A stretch of DNA of 64,000 nt from Strigamia acuminata. Lineage: Eukaryota > Arthropoda > Chilopoda > Geophilomorpha > Linotaeniidae. Shown one piece after another: positions 12,201 through 23,000 of this stretch. The notes below the pieces were generated by a model. It ran no database searches. It was not told the origin of the DNA and worked only from the letters and a program-made list of their open reading frames with translations. Numbering within the stretch: position 1 is the first letter of the stretch; each line of letters begins with the position of its first letter. Location: positions 3,230,001 to 3,294,000 of the forward strand of contig OX442324.1 in NCBI GenBank assembly GCA_949358305.1, in the 5' to 3' direction. Position numbers and translations under genes: made by a program.

Positions 12201-13564
12201 GTGATTGGTCAGTAGGACCAAACTATGTCACAAAGTAATCTTATAAACAGAAACGATGACGCCGTACTTTCTCATTGCCGTATAACGTTACCACCCAGGC
12301 AGCAAGTAATATCGGCCCATCGTTGGTTTTTAATTGGCTGTAATATTGGCCCAATAATGGCTCAACATTAACTAAAACTCTATTCCAAAAAGTACTTGAA
12401 ATACTCCCATTGGTGGGGAGCCTTTTTCTGTCAAGGCCCATTTGCATATTTATTACATCATTCGCGAGCCATACAAAATTATCAACTTAAAAATTAGCCT
12501 GCTATATATTTGGTCAAACATTTATATGTAATTAACTATTTCCAAAAGTGCATTGACAATTTGACATGTAATTGTAAATCTTTGCAGGTTTGAAAAATAC
12601 ATAGCTGGAAATTTCTTGGGTGATTTAGTGGCGTCGATTTTTCGCAAATTAATCTCGGAAAATATTCTTTTCCACGGAGAAAATGTTACCATCTTTAATC
12701 AACACGGCACGTTTAAAACCCAATTTGTATCCGAATGTGAACAGTAAGGAATTCACATCCACATTTCTGCTAAACATCAAACTATGTTTTCGACTTATTC
12801 AACAGAGACATCGCTCCGGATTGCAATGAAAACACTAAGCGCGTTTTAAAGGAATTAAATCTTTTGGATTTGGCTAAAGATGATGATATAGCCATAATGC
12901 GTTATGTCTGCTCTATGGCAAGCCTAAGAGCGAGCAAATTAATAGCTGCATGTAGGTCGCAAATAAAAATTCGATACAATTTCGAATTTATATTTATGAG
13001 AATAATTTGGTTGTTGTATCAACAGGTTTAGCTTCTCTCATAAAGCGAGTAGACCGACCTGATGTTACTGTAGCTGTTGATGGATCAGTTTACAAAAGAC
13101 ACCCAAAATTCCATAGTCTTGTCACTCACTATGTTGCAGAGTTATTACCTGGACAAAAGGTAACGATCCTGAATTTTCATTAGGTGCGTTCAAATTGGTA
13201 AAGAAAGTTGATAATCTCGTTTTCAACTCAGGATATGACGTCATATCCTGAAATTAGTCCATTCTCGCTTGAATAGCCATTCAGATCTCAGCTGCGCACA
13301 GGCATGCGCATTAGTAATTTTAACATTTTATTTATTTCACTTATTTAACCAATTTGAACGAACCTACTGACTTTTCGAGTGCAGCTCCTAAACTTGCAAT
13401 TCAACCTGCTAGGCATGAAACAAATTCTGAATATCGTATCTAAATTCGTCTCATTTATTTACTAGTTTCGTTTGATGTTGGCTGAAGATGGCAGTGGTAA
13501 AGGAGCAGGTCTGATCGCTGCTATTGCTGTGCGATTAAAATCTCATCACTTAAATGACCAATAG
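9235..13564 (+). CDS. Hexokinase (copy 1, catalytically intact)
   Basis: Phosphorylates glucose with ATP at the entry of glycolysis; a single-domain, about 50-kDa enzyme as usual in invertebrates. Ten exons: 9235-9348, 10150-10455, 11410-11485, 11545-11684, 11743-11922, 11992-12104, 12588-12743, 12806-12951, 13026-13159 and 13466-13564; all phases agree, 487 residues. Motifs in order: phosphate-1 loop LALDLGGSNFRV (Ser replacing the usual Thr), LGFTFSFP, glucose-contact SWTKNF, catalytic LNDMTG, GTGSNACYLEK, DTEWGAFGDNG, adenosine-side VAVDGSVYKRHP and the C-terminal LAEDGSGKGAGL. The Thr-Lys, Asn-Asp and two Glu residues of the sugar site are all present. No N-terminal membrane anchor is evident. 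AATAAA lies at 13665-13670. Introns 2, 6 and 9 carry mobile-element fragments. Confidence 0.95.
9826..9966. repeat. GATTCC-rich repeat in hexokinase intron 2 region
   Basis: GATTCC, GAATC and TCTCGCGAAATCTCG motifs recur every 8-12 bp in both orientations in intron 1 of hexokinase copy 1. A CAGGGTGTACAAGATTCC segment at about 9938-9956 resembles the end of the element at 39452-39666. Probably a decayed non-autonomous element; the ends cannot be fixed. Confidence 0.5.
10706..10971. mobile_element. MITE with TA target duplication in hexokinase intron 2
   Basis: Terminal inverted repeats begin AGCCTGCTATTTTTGCGG and are flanked by TA on both sides; total about 266 bp. The interior repeats TTGCGG/CCGCAA several times. 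No coding capacity. The TA duplication suggests mobilisation by a Tc1/mariner-type transposase, which is inference. Confidence 0.75.
13181..13366. mobile_element. MITE with central CRE palindrome in hexokinase intron 9
   Basis: About 186 bp bounded by inverted repeats TAGGTGCGTTCAAATTGGT and its near-complement ending at 13366. The middle contains a perfect palindrome (13228-13251) centred on TGACGTCA. A similar single end (TAGGTGCGTTCAAA) occurs at about 52214 in the second SLC22-like gene. Confidence 0.7.
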
Positions 13565-14010
13565 ATTTAAAAACATTAAACAATACTCACCAACCCACCA
13601 CACATTTTATACTCACAATAACCCATACACGCTCAAGTTTGAAAAACACTAACCAAAAAAGTAAAATAAAGTATATCAGTGAGCCACTGTATAATAAATA
13701 AAGACTGAACGGTTCTAAATCCAATATACCGAGTGATTTATTTTAAATTTCCCGCTGGGAAAAAATGGCGGGAACAGTTTATCGCATCTGCCACTAGCCG
13801 CGCTACTGTCAACAAACGAGTTGCTATGTTAAACGAGATTGAATAAAACCGTCCGTAATTTTTTTTAAAGATAAATGTTCACCGGTGAAACTGATGCAAT
13901 AGACACTTAAAAAGAGATAAGATAAGTGCATCAAGATATTAGAGGTGTCTACACCACGCACTTGACAGAATACCTTTTGTTCATTTGCAATCCATAATAA
14001 TAATTCAATT
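13565..14010. other. Intergenic between the two hexokinases
   Basis: Contains 3' UTR and AATAAA signals of copy 1 (13665 and about 13695) and the short 5' flank of copy 2. No other gene. Close spacing and shared exon structure show tandem duplication. Confidence 0.6.
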
Positions 14011-16154
14011 ATGGCTCATCGAAATGAAAGTTTTCCTCTCAAAGCCGTTTATTTCGACTTAATACCAAAAGAAAAGCTGCAAGTAAATCTCCGCCTAAGT
14101 GATCAGCGAAAACAAAATGAGGTGAGCAGAAAATACAAAAACACAAATTACGAATTCCAAGTTTCTTAAATCTCTTAAATCGCAGGTAGAACGAGTGATG
14201 AAACCGCTCGTTTTAAGCGAAGAAACATATGTTAAAGTGGCCGAAGCTTTCGACGAGCAGATGAATTTGGGATTAATGAAAAATCCACCGAAAAAATCGT
14301 GTTTTTACATGTTAAACACCTTCCTTCCTGAATTTACAAATGGCGAGGAGGAAGGGCAATACCTGGCCATTGATTTGGGTGGCAGCAATTTACGTGTAAG
14401 CCAGGTGCAATTAGAGGCAGGAAAAATAACAGCGGCGAAAAGTGAACATTCTGCTTTGACTACACAAATCCAGCAGGGATCGGGAACTCAAGTAATTTCG
14501 AATGAGAAAAATCGATTTTAAAAATCGAATTTTAACATCTTTTTTTTTTAGTTATTCGACTTTTTGGCGGATTGCATTCAAGATTCGTTGGAAAAATTCA
14601 ATATGAGCGGAACCGAAACACCGTTAGGATTCACGTTTTCGTTTCCAATGGATCAAAGATCGTTAGATACCGCTTATTTGATCACTTGGTGCATTAATTT
14701 CAACTGTCCCGAAGTCGTGGGAAAAGATGTCGTGCAGATGCTAAACGCGGCACTTCGCAAAAAGGTCGTTTTAGTCGTTTTAACGTGCACAAATCGCTCG
14801 TTTAGCGTGTTAAACGAGCGATTTGTATGTACTTTTCAATTTTAAACTCTTTTTAAACGATTGAATGAATAGTTTTGAATACTTTAGGGCACCAAGGTTC
14901 AAGTTGCTGCGATTGTGAACGACATGACGAGCGTTTTGGTGCAGGGAGTTCACTTGGATCCGCGAACCGTCATTGGAGCAGGGATCGGATCGGGGACTAA
15001 TGCTTGTTATATTGAAAAAGCGAGCAATGTCCATTGCTGGAGCGAAGGAGAGGTTCCAGCAAAGCAAACTGAAGTAATTTCAACCTAGTTTTAGTGACAA
15101 ACACTGAGGGTATTTAGAATGTGCGCACAAATGACGTACAAAGCAGTTTCTAAGTACCCCAGTTGAGTCTACTTACAAATATTCAGGTTCTGCGAGAAAT
15201 AATCATCATTTTTTGGAAAAGAAAAGAAATTAATGTTTGTTTGTTTATTGTAGGTTGTCGTTGACATAGAAACGTGCGGGTTTGGTGACAACGGTTGCTT
15301 GGATTTTATGAGAACCGAATACGATGAAATGATTGATGATATGTCAATCAATCCGAAAACATTTGCGTGAGTAATAATATCAATTTGATCGTAAAAGAAA
15401 TTTTAATTTTTGTTTTTTTTGCGTCTAGGTTCGAAAAATACACGTCTGGGAATTATTTGGGAGAACTTGCACGGCTGGTTTTTGTCAAACTGATTGAAAA
15501 AGGCGTTTTTTTCAATGCTGCAAACGCGAAATCTTTCAACCAAGAAGGGATGTTTCCATCCCGGATGATTTCCGAATGCGAAAAGTAAATAAAAAATAAA
15601 TTAATAACTCTTGATAAAGAATATCAAGAGATATTAATTTATTTTTATTTTTTATTTTTTACCATTAGAGATTTCGATGCTGAAAATGCTGATCATACTA
15701 AACGTGTTTTGGAGGAACTTCATTTTTTGGATTTGGCTTCGGATGATGACATTGCTATTATTCGCTACGTTTGCTCCATGATAACAATCAGATCCTGCAG
15801 ATTACTGGCTATTAGTAAAAATATAATTATTTACTGACATTTTGTATTCTTATACACGTTTACCTTCGTTTTACACAGCTTGGGCCAATTTGATTAGAAG
15901 AATCGACCGCCCTGACGTCACAATTGCGGTGGATGGTTCGGTTTATATAAAACATCCAAAGTTTCACAGTTTATTAACTCATGCCGTCTCTGATTTACTT
16001 CCGAAACAAAAGGTGCGTTGATTATCGAAAAATTTAGTCGTCGTTTTAACCGTTTTCTTTGCAGTTTCGTCTTATGTTGGCTGAAGATGGAAGTGGCAAA
16101 GGAGCAGCTCTTGTGGCCGCCATCGTAAAACGACTAAAAAATCAAAATGCATGA
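14011..16154 (+). CDS. Hexokinase-like protein (copy 2, altered glucose site)
   Basis: Tandem paralogue of copy 1. Nine exons: 14011-14121, 14186-14491, 14552-14764, 14888-15073, 15254-15366, 15429-15584, 15669-15814, 15879-16012 and 16065-16154; 484 residues, frame fully open. Exons equivalent to copy 1 have matching or near-matching lengths and phases, but the copy 1 intron splitting LG/FTFS is absent. ATP-side motifs are intact: LAIDLGGSNLRV, IAVDGSVYIKHP, LAEDGSGKGAAL. The catalytic Asp is kept in VNDMTS. The glucose-contact segment reads TWCINF instead of WTKGF-type, so the Thr and Lys that bind the sugar are Cys and Ile. The EWGAFG block is ETCGFG. It may be a pseudoenzyme or glucose sensor, an enzyme with another substrate, or a weak kinase. 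Introns are mostly under 200 bp. Confidence 0.93.
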
Positions 16155-16331
16155 TTAATTTTAAAACAATTAACAGAACAAAACTTACCGATGTATACCA
16201 AAAAATAAATAAATAAAAATTGTTTACCTTCACTCTCTCGCCTCCATTTTATTTCAATTTATCTACTTTTACCGCCCTCACCAGATGGCCAACACAGCGT
16301 TGCATAAAGGAACCAACAAAAGCACTCCGAA

Positions 16332-16339
16332 TGACGTCA
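16332..16339. promoter_or_regulatory. CRE site (TGACGTCA) in SAP18 promoter
   Basis: A perfect palindromic CREB/ATF consensus lies 59 bp upstream of the SAP18 start codon, a usual position for such sites in housekeeping promoters. Binding is inferred from the sequence only. Confidence 0.45.
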
Positions 16340-16397
16340 TAACTGTTTGCTTGGTAACTTGCGGTAGACAACACCATTGTCAACAGATTAGGGTAAA

Positions 16398-17007
16398 ATG
16401 ACTTCGAAAATGGCATCCGCCGCTGTCGAATCGAAGATCGTCGAAGAAAAACACGAACCAGAGGCTCCGATTGATAGAGAAAAAGTAAAAACCAATCGTT
16501 ATAAACAGTACACAACAACCTCATACCACTTAAAATTCATTTTCAGACATGTCCGCTACTACTACGCGTGTTCTGCAACACCGGCCGACACCACAATTTG
16601 AGCGAATATTCAAGAGGAAACGTGCCCGCAAATGAGCTGCAAATTTATACATGGTTAATATCGATCACTCAGTTAACAATGATATCAATAACAGTAATTT
16701 TTTTTTTTTCTAACTAAAAAGGATGGACGCAACTTTGAAAGAATTAACCAATCTGGTGAAAGAAGTGAATCCGGATACGAGACGTAAAGGCACGTCATTC
16801 GACTTTGCATTGGTATTTCCCGACGTTCGAGGCCCCGGCTACCGCATGCGAGATATCGGAACAACCTGCTCGGGCCAGAAAGGCGCCGACGTGTTGAAGT
16901 CGTTGGGATCTTGTCGATTTCAAGTGGGCGATTATTTAGACATCGCCGTGTCTCCCCCGAACCGAGGGCCGCCAATGGGCATGGGACGAAGAATGCGACC
17001 GTATTAA
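16398..17007 (+). CDS. SAP18: Histone deacetylase complex subunit SAP18
   Basis: Nuclear protein with a ubiquitin-like fold, part of Sin3-HDAC and of the ASAP/PSAP splicing-linked complexes. Three exons: 16398-16484, 16547-16653 and 16722-17007; phases agree, 159 residues (human 153). Recognised by PIDREKTCPLLLRVF, SRGNVPANELQIYTWMDATL, PGYRMRDIG, FQVGDYLDIAVSPPNR and the terminal RMRPY. A second in-frame Met at 16410 (MASAAVESK) aligns better with the human start, so the true start may be four codons later. The gene is convergent with SOBP. Confidence 0.96.
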
Positions 17008-20000
17008 CTCGTTTCTTTTGACAAATTGTCACTTTGTTGTAAAAAAAACCCACAAATTCGAATGTTTACGTGGGAAATTGTAATTGTATTTGCATTTATT
17101 CATCCATTAAATCATTATTTTGACCTGGAAAAGGAAAGAAAAAAAAACAAATCAGTTTTATATTCTGAAATGGTGCCAATTGTGTGTGGCCAGTATTAAA
17201 GTATAGATTTTTTTTTATATTGGATATCTCCTCCTCTTCTCGAGCTGTCCATAATTACCTATCAACGCAAAACATTTCTGAGAACGACCTTGTCTCCATG
17301 GTGATGCAAACCGCCCACACTCTTGTCACCAAACCATGATTATTTCGTGGTCCTTGACGCGAGAATTAAAAACGATGAAAAGAAATTTATGACTTCACAC
17401 CAAAAATCCACATGTATATTTACCTGCAAAATAATATAACAACACGAGAGAAAAGAAAAACAATTTTAATAGTTAATACAAACACTCCCATCATTTCCTT
17501 TTCCACAGAAAAGAAGAAAAAAAAATATATTTTTTTTTAATTTATTTTTTTTATGTATAGATAAAACGTTAGCCATTTTCCCAATCTCAGTCATTTGTGA
17601 TTTTGGCTGTCCTTTGCATCCGGAGATAATAATGAAGGAAAGACTGTCATTTGCTTTGCCAGCCTGTCCATTTTTTGGCGGCTGTCTGTCTGGGCGGGGC
17701 CCGGTACCGAGCATACTCCAAGGACCTCCAGAGTAAGGGGAATCTCGCCCTTTAATCCCCGCTTCTGCCCGCCACGCCCCCTCGGCCCATTTCCCGCAAT
17801 TACGAGGAACCAGGACCTGACTCAGCAAAGACCAGCCCACAGCTGGAGATAACCATACCTCGATATAACGAAATGGCACCGTAATCGCCACCACTACCTC
17901 CGGATGCGACCACCACGCCCGCTGCCATTTTGTCTGCGCTCACCCAGGTCGACTGCCTCCAAATGACATTGCTTTTCTAAATTATTTTTTCCCCCCTTCT
18001 TTTCATTTGCAACGTTTTTATCTTTTCGAAAAAGTTGTTCACGTTTGAGTGTAAATCAATAATAAATTTGGAAAGATATATTTTTTTTTTAAATTTGCCG
18101 CCATGTTTTTAATCCATTAAACGCCCGCTAGTGTAAATAAGTGACATTAATTTTTTTTATTTTTATACGTTTTTATTTTTATTTTTCATTGAAAAAAGAA
18201 TAAAGAAACATTGGAAAACAATAATAAAGGTTGGTAAATATATAAACCATTTTTTTTTTTTTTTTTGTAAGTTGAAAGTTACCGCCATGTTTTGTCTTCT
18301 AACGCCCACTAGTGTAAAATAATCAAAACAAAATAGCTATCGAATTTCCAATGATGAATTTCTCATTTTTTTTTGTTTAAAGTCAAAATAAAATTTCTAA
18401 TTCAACAACCCGATACAACTACTATTAATGACATTTTTCTACAAACTTCTAAAATAATTTAATTACTTTTTTTCCTCGTCCGATGTCGAATGATGCTGTA
18501 ACATAAACTGGTCTTCAAAAACAAGTGTCTCAATTAATTTTTCATATCTGCAGAGGATCAATTTCTCTCACAATAAGTTACATACTCCATTTTTCCACTT
18601 AAATTTATTTCTACTTCATACAAAAACACACAAAAAACGATTTTTTTAAAATAAATAAATAAATAAATAAATAAAAATTATTTTTCAATTTCTACCGTCG
18701 ATGTGCAACAACAATGAAAAAATGCGGCGCCAACATACATTTTCTTTCACGGATGTACATAGAAAATATTAAACCACACCTCTTACCTTGATTGTACAGC
18801 CCCGGATTGGTTGTCCAAATTAAAATTAATACCGAATCATACAACAACCACTTGAATTTTTTTTTCCCACAAAGCAAAAACATTCCTAACTTCAATATTC
18901 TCCTCCCATTTTTTCCATTTTTCTCTCGAGTGTTTGGCGAATTAAAAAAGAAAATGTTTTGTGTGTATTTATGCCTATAAATATTGATTATTTAATTAAT
19001 GAATGACTGATGATAAATAAAGTAATAGACAACGAAATACAGAAATTCATTTTTATTAAAACACAAGTATTTTTTAATACTATAGACTTTATATAGACAA
19101 AAAAAGAAAAATCATTTGCGGTGAACGTCTATCAAAACATATTTAAGCTACTTGTTAAATGAATTGATAACTCCAAAAGCTGTACAAGGCCCGCCTTGTG
19201 CAACAAGCCACAAACCGGAAAATTAAAAAAAAAATAAAAATAAAAAAAAAATTTATGATATCCTAAATGTTACTGTAATTAATGCGCTCACAGTTCCTTG
19301 TAACACTAATAAATGACGTACAACGCCATTATAAAACAAAACAAATGGCTTTTACTTAAGAAAAACTTGTGCCTGATCATGATTCGAGTCTTTGTTTTAT
19401 CTTTTTATTATTATTTTTTTTTCTAAGAAAAAAAAAACAAAAAAGTTTGTAAGAATCAAATAAATTACTAAAACTTTTTTTATTAAAACATTAAATAATA
19501 TTGCCCCATACCTAAAACCAAATAAAAAATATATTTATTAAGACATCTTGAATGTATTTTAACACCGAGATTAGAACGAGAGACGGCCGACATTTCGTGG
19601 CAATTTAAATCGTCTTTTATTGTCGGCCTCCTCGGATTATAGAAGCAAAAATTGCAAATTTAATCAAACATCATTATTATTAACAATGATCTAAAATAGA
19701 ATACTACTATATAAAAATAAAAACCAGGAAGAAAAAAAATTTCCACTTTTTTTTCCCCTCCAAAATTTCAAAAATTTTACATAAATATTTTAAATTTCCA
19801 CAAAAAAAATAAAATTAATCAAAATAAAAAATCACAAAAAAATCAATTTCTCGACTATTTATAGAAATATTTATCATTTACACAAAAAAAAATTTAAAAA
19901 AAAAAAAAATACAAACTACCTCTAAAACCATAATAAAACATGATCAATGCATTACCAAAAAAACAAAAACAAAAAAAACAAAAAAAAAAAACACCATTTG

Positions 20001-20029
20001 GAAAGAGTTAAAAACTATATACAATTTCT
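17008..20029. other. SAP18 / SOBP convergent intergenic and 3' UTR region
   Basis: No gene is supported. The left part is the SAP18 3' UTR. The right part (about 19.0-20.0 kb) is extremely A/T-rich and probably SOBP 3' UTR on the minus strand. A GC-richer island at about 17640-17960 breaks the AT background; it contains a 142-codon minus-strand frame without recognisable domain. Two short segments at about 18115 and 18300 share the motif AACGCCCRCTAGTGTAAA, so a small dispersed repeat is present. Confidence 0.4.
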
Positions 20030-23000
20030 TTACTTAGCAGTTAATCTCGTTCTCACACACTTCCTTTTTAATTCGGGTTCAGCCTCATCGATCCTCTCCC
20101 TGCTAAAAGTGTTGCTCTTCTCTTGGGAAGAAAACATCGGCAACAATCCAACACTTTTCGCATCTTTGCCTTCCTCCGCCTTCCCCGCATCCCCGCCAAG
20201 CGGCCTGTTCTCCAACAACTCCTCGTCCTCGTCCGTGTCGTCCTCCTCGCCCAAATCCATCCCCATGTCCGAATCGGGAAAATCGCTCAAATCCGACGAC
20301 TCGCCGTCCAAACCGTTAGACGAACTCGAGTCCCCGGTGCCCTCGACCCTGCAAAACGTGTTGCGACCGGCGCAACCGGGCCCCGACGCTTGGCCCCGCG
20401 ACGGCGACTCCCCCCCGTACTTGGGCAAACGAGTGATGACCGATTCAACCCTTTTATTACCCCTGCTCGCCGCCGCGCCGCCTTTCTTCAGCCATTTACT
20501 CATCAACCTCCGTCCCCCCTTTCCGCTCAAATTGCCCCCATTTTTCCTCTCGTCTTTCCCCTTTTCCCCACTTTTCTGCTCACCAGAGGGCACGGGAAAC
20601 GGCAGGGGGATCGGGATCGGGATCGGAATGGGCAGCACCACCGGATAGGGCACCAGAACGGCCATAGGTGGCAGCAGGGAGCTCAGCAGCGGCGACAAGA
20701 ACGGATGTCGAGGCGGCGCACCCGAAGGATGATTGTTGTTGTTGTTGTTGTTGTTGTTTGGGGGGTTTGGGGGCCTCGGCGGGTGCGCGCCCAAATCCGA
20801 CGGTAGACCGAGACCAGGGGGCAGTAGGAAGGGCGGCGGGGGTGGGTTGGTGCCCCCACTCGACCTCGGCAGTCGCAAAAGGTCCGCGTGAAACGGGATC
20901 GGCGGCAGAAAGGGATTGAACGGCGGCCGAGCGTGTTCGGGCGCGTGCGGCGGCGGCGGCGGCAGCGGCGGCGGTGGAGGCGCTGCGGCCAGGGCGGCGG
21001 CGGCGGCGGCCAGCAGCTGCGGGGGGATGAGGGATGGCGGCACGTTCGGCACGTTGGGGACGCTGGGGGGGATCGGAGACGAGGATTTGGGCAGTGGATC
21101 GGGCACGGCGTCGCCCAAGCCCTTGGTCGAAGTGGACGCGGCGTTCCTGTGGTGGTGGTGGCGATGGTGGTGGCGGTGGTGGTGGTGGTGGCGGAAGCGG
21201 CTGTTAGCGCTGCTTTTGTCGCGACTCGTCCTCTTGTTGGCGACGCCGTCCCGCGTCTTGGTGGCGGCGGTGGCGGCGCCCGGCGTCGTTTCGTCGTACT
21301 TGGTGGAGGACGAGGAGCCGCCACTGCCGTCGGTTTTGTTGGGGTCTTGTCCGTTGAGGGAGTCGTGGCTTCCGTGACAGTCGCGGAGCCACAAGTCGGG
21401 TGTTATGAGGGTGACTCCATCGCGGTTGGCGGGGCCACCGCCCCCGGCGGCGGCCACCGCAGCTGCGAGTTTGGCGGCGTCCTGCAAGTGCGGGTGCATC
21501 TGCAGATGCGCTTGGGTTTCCTTGCAGAAAATGTTCATCTTGTACTGGTTGAGGCATTTGTCGCTGCAGAATTGCAGCTGTTGCTCGCCGTCCTGAAAGT
21601 CCACGTAGTTGACCGTGTGGCGGATGTGTTTGCACCAGTCGCACACTTTGTTCTTCTTGAAGGACGCGCGGCGGCATTGGGTGAAGCAGAGCTCGGAACA
21701 GAACGCCTTTTGTCCGTTCGCCGTTTTCAGCGTGAATAACTTCATGCCCACTTTTTGACACCAGGCGCACACGATGTAACCGGCCGGCAGATTCGATTGA
21801 TCTTAAAAAGATTGAAAAATTATTAATTCAAAATATCCATTTGTCACGATTAATTCTGGGTGGTATAATTAATTCTAAACAATATCGCGCAAAAGCTAAT
21901 TTGGCGCAATAGGTTCGGGCAAAGTTCGTAGATTCTCTTAAACAATTGTCTCTTTCAAATATGGACATCCAGAGACTTTATTTTATTTTATTTTATTTTA
22001 TTTTATTTTATTTTATTTGTGTGAGTCATTTTGGATTGATTTCTAAGCGAATGTTTGCATGACTTGTGGCAAGTGCGCCTTAAACTTCCACGGAATCGGG
22101 CCATTTTTCAATGAACCATAAGTCATCGCTTGCAATGTTGAACATTCACGCAATTTTGCCATCGGTTTGATCAAATATTGCCAGCCTGTTATTATTTAAT
22201 AAACGTTACAAGGCAGGTTCCAATTACCCTCTACAACAAGGGTGGACTGGTGAACTTGATTTACAGCTCAAACAGCACAACTAAAGTCTTCGCCTAAAGC
22301 AAACAAGTGTACGAATCGAGCTCGCAACACGAAAAATTGAATTCGTCTCAAAGTCGTTTCGAAATTTTATAAAAATAAATAAAAATAAATAAATAAAAAA
22401 TAAATAATTTCAACAAAAACACGGCGACAAAAAAAGAATTGCCAACTTGTAATTGCTAAGTAGGAACGGGAACGGAGGATGGTGCGCACGGCAAAGCGGG
22501 GAAACTCCCAATTTGCCTTTGACTGCACGTTGTCAAGGTACCGAGCCTATACTGACACGCCCTCTGTGAGAGAGACCATACACCATTGATTTAACTTGCG
22601 AAAAAAAAGTACGGAAAATGAATGTTGTCATGACAACTCTTTGTTTTTTTTATATACCTATATCTATGTGTTTTTTTAATTTAATTAATTTGTTTATTTA
22701 GTTTTTCCAATTTCCATTTGCAAATTTGTTTACTTTTTATAGCGCAACAAATCTGATACATCCAAATCTAATCAATTATACTTCGGTACATTGTAATGCG
22801 ATGAGGATAAAATTAAATCGATTTTTTTTTTAAATGGTGCAAATAAAAACTGTAAACCGAATCGTAATCGTTTCAATTACACGCAATTCAAGTCCTCGTT
22901 TCGTCCAAAGCGTGGAATTTTGAAATTAATCTCCGTGTTTCGGCTCAAATTAAACAAATCAATGGAGTCTGCCTCATTTTTAATCCCTACAATTCTAGTT

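Noticed and set aside
17466-17894. 142-codon minus-strand frame in a GC-richer island
   Set aside because: No domain, no splice signals, low-complexity end; better explained as non-coding sequence.
20123-21739. Plus-strand frames up to 283 codons opposite SOBP exon 3
   Set aside because: GC-rich antisense shadows; the minus strand carries the conserved FCS zinc fingers.
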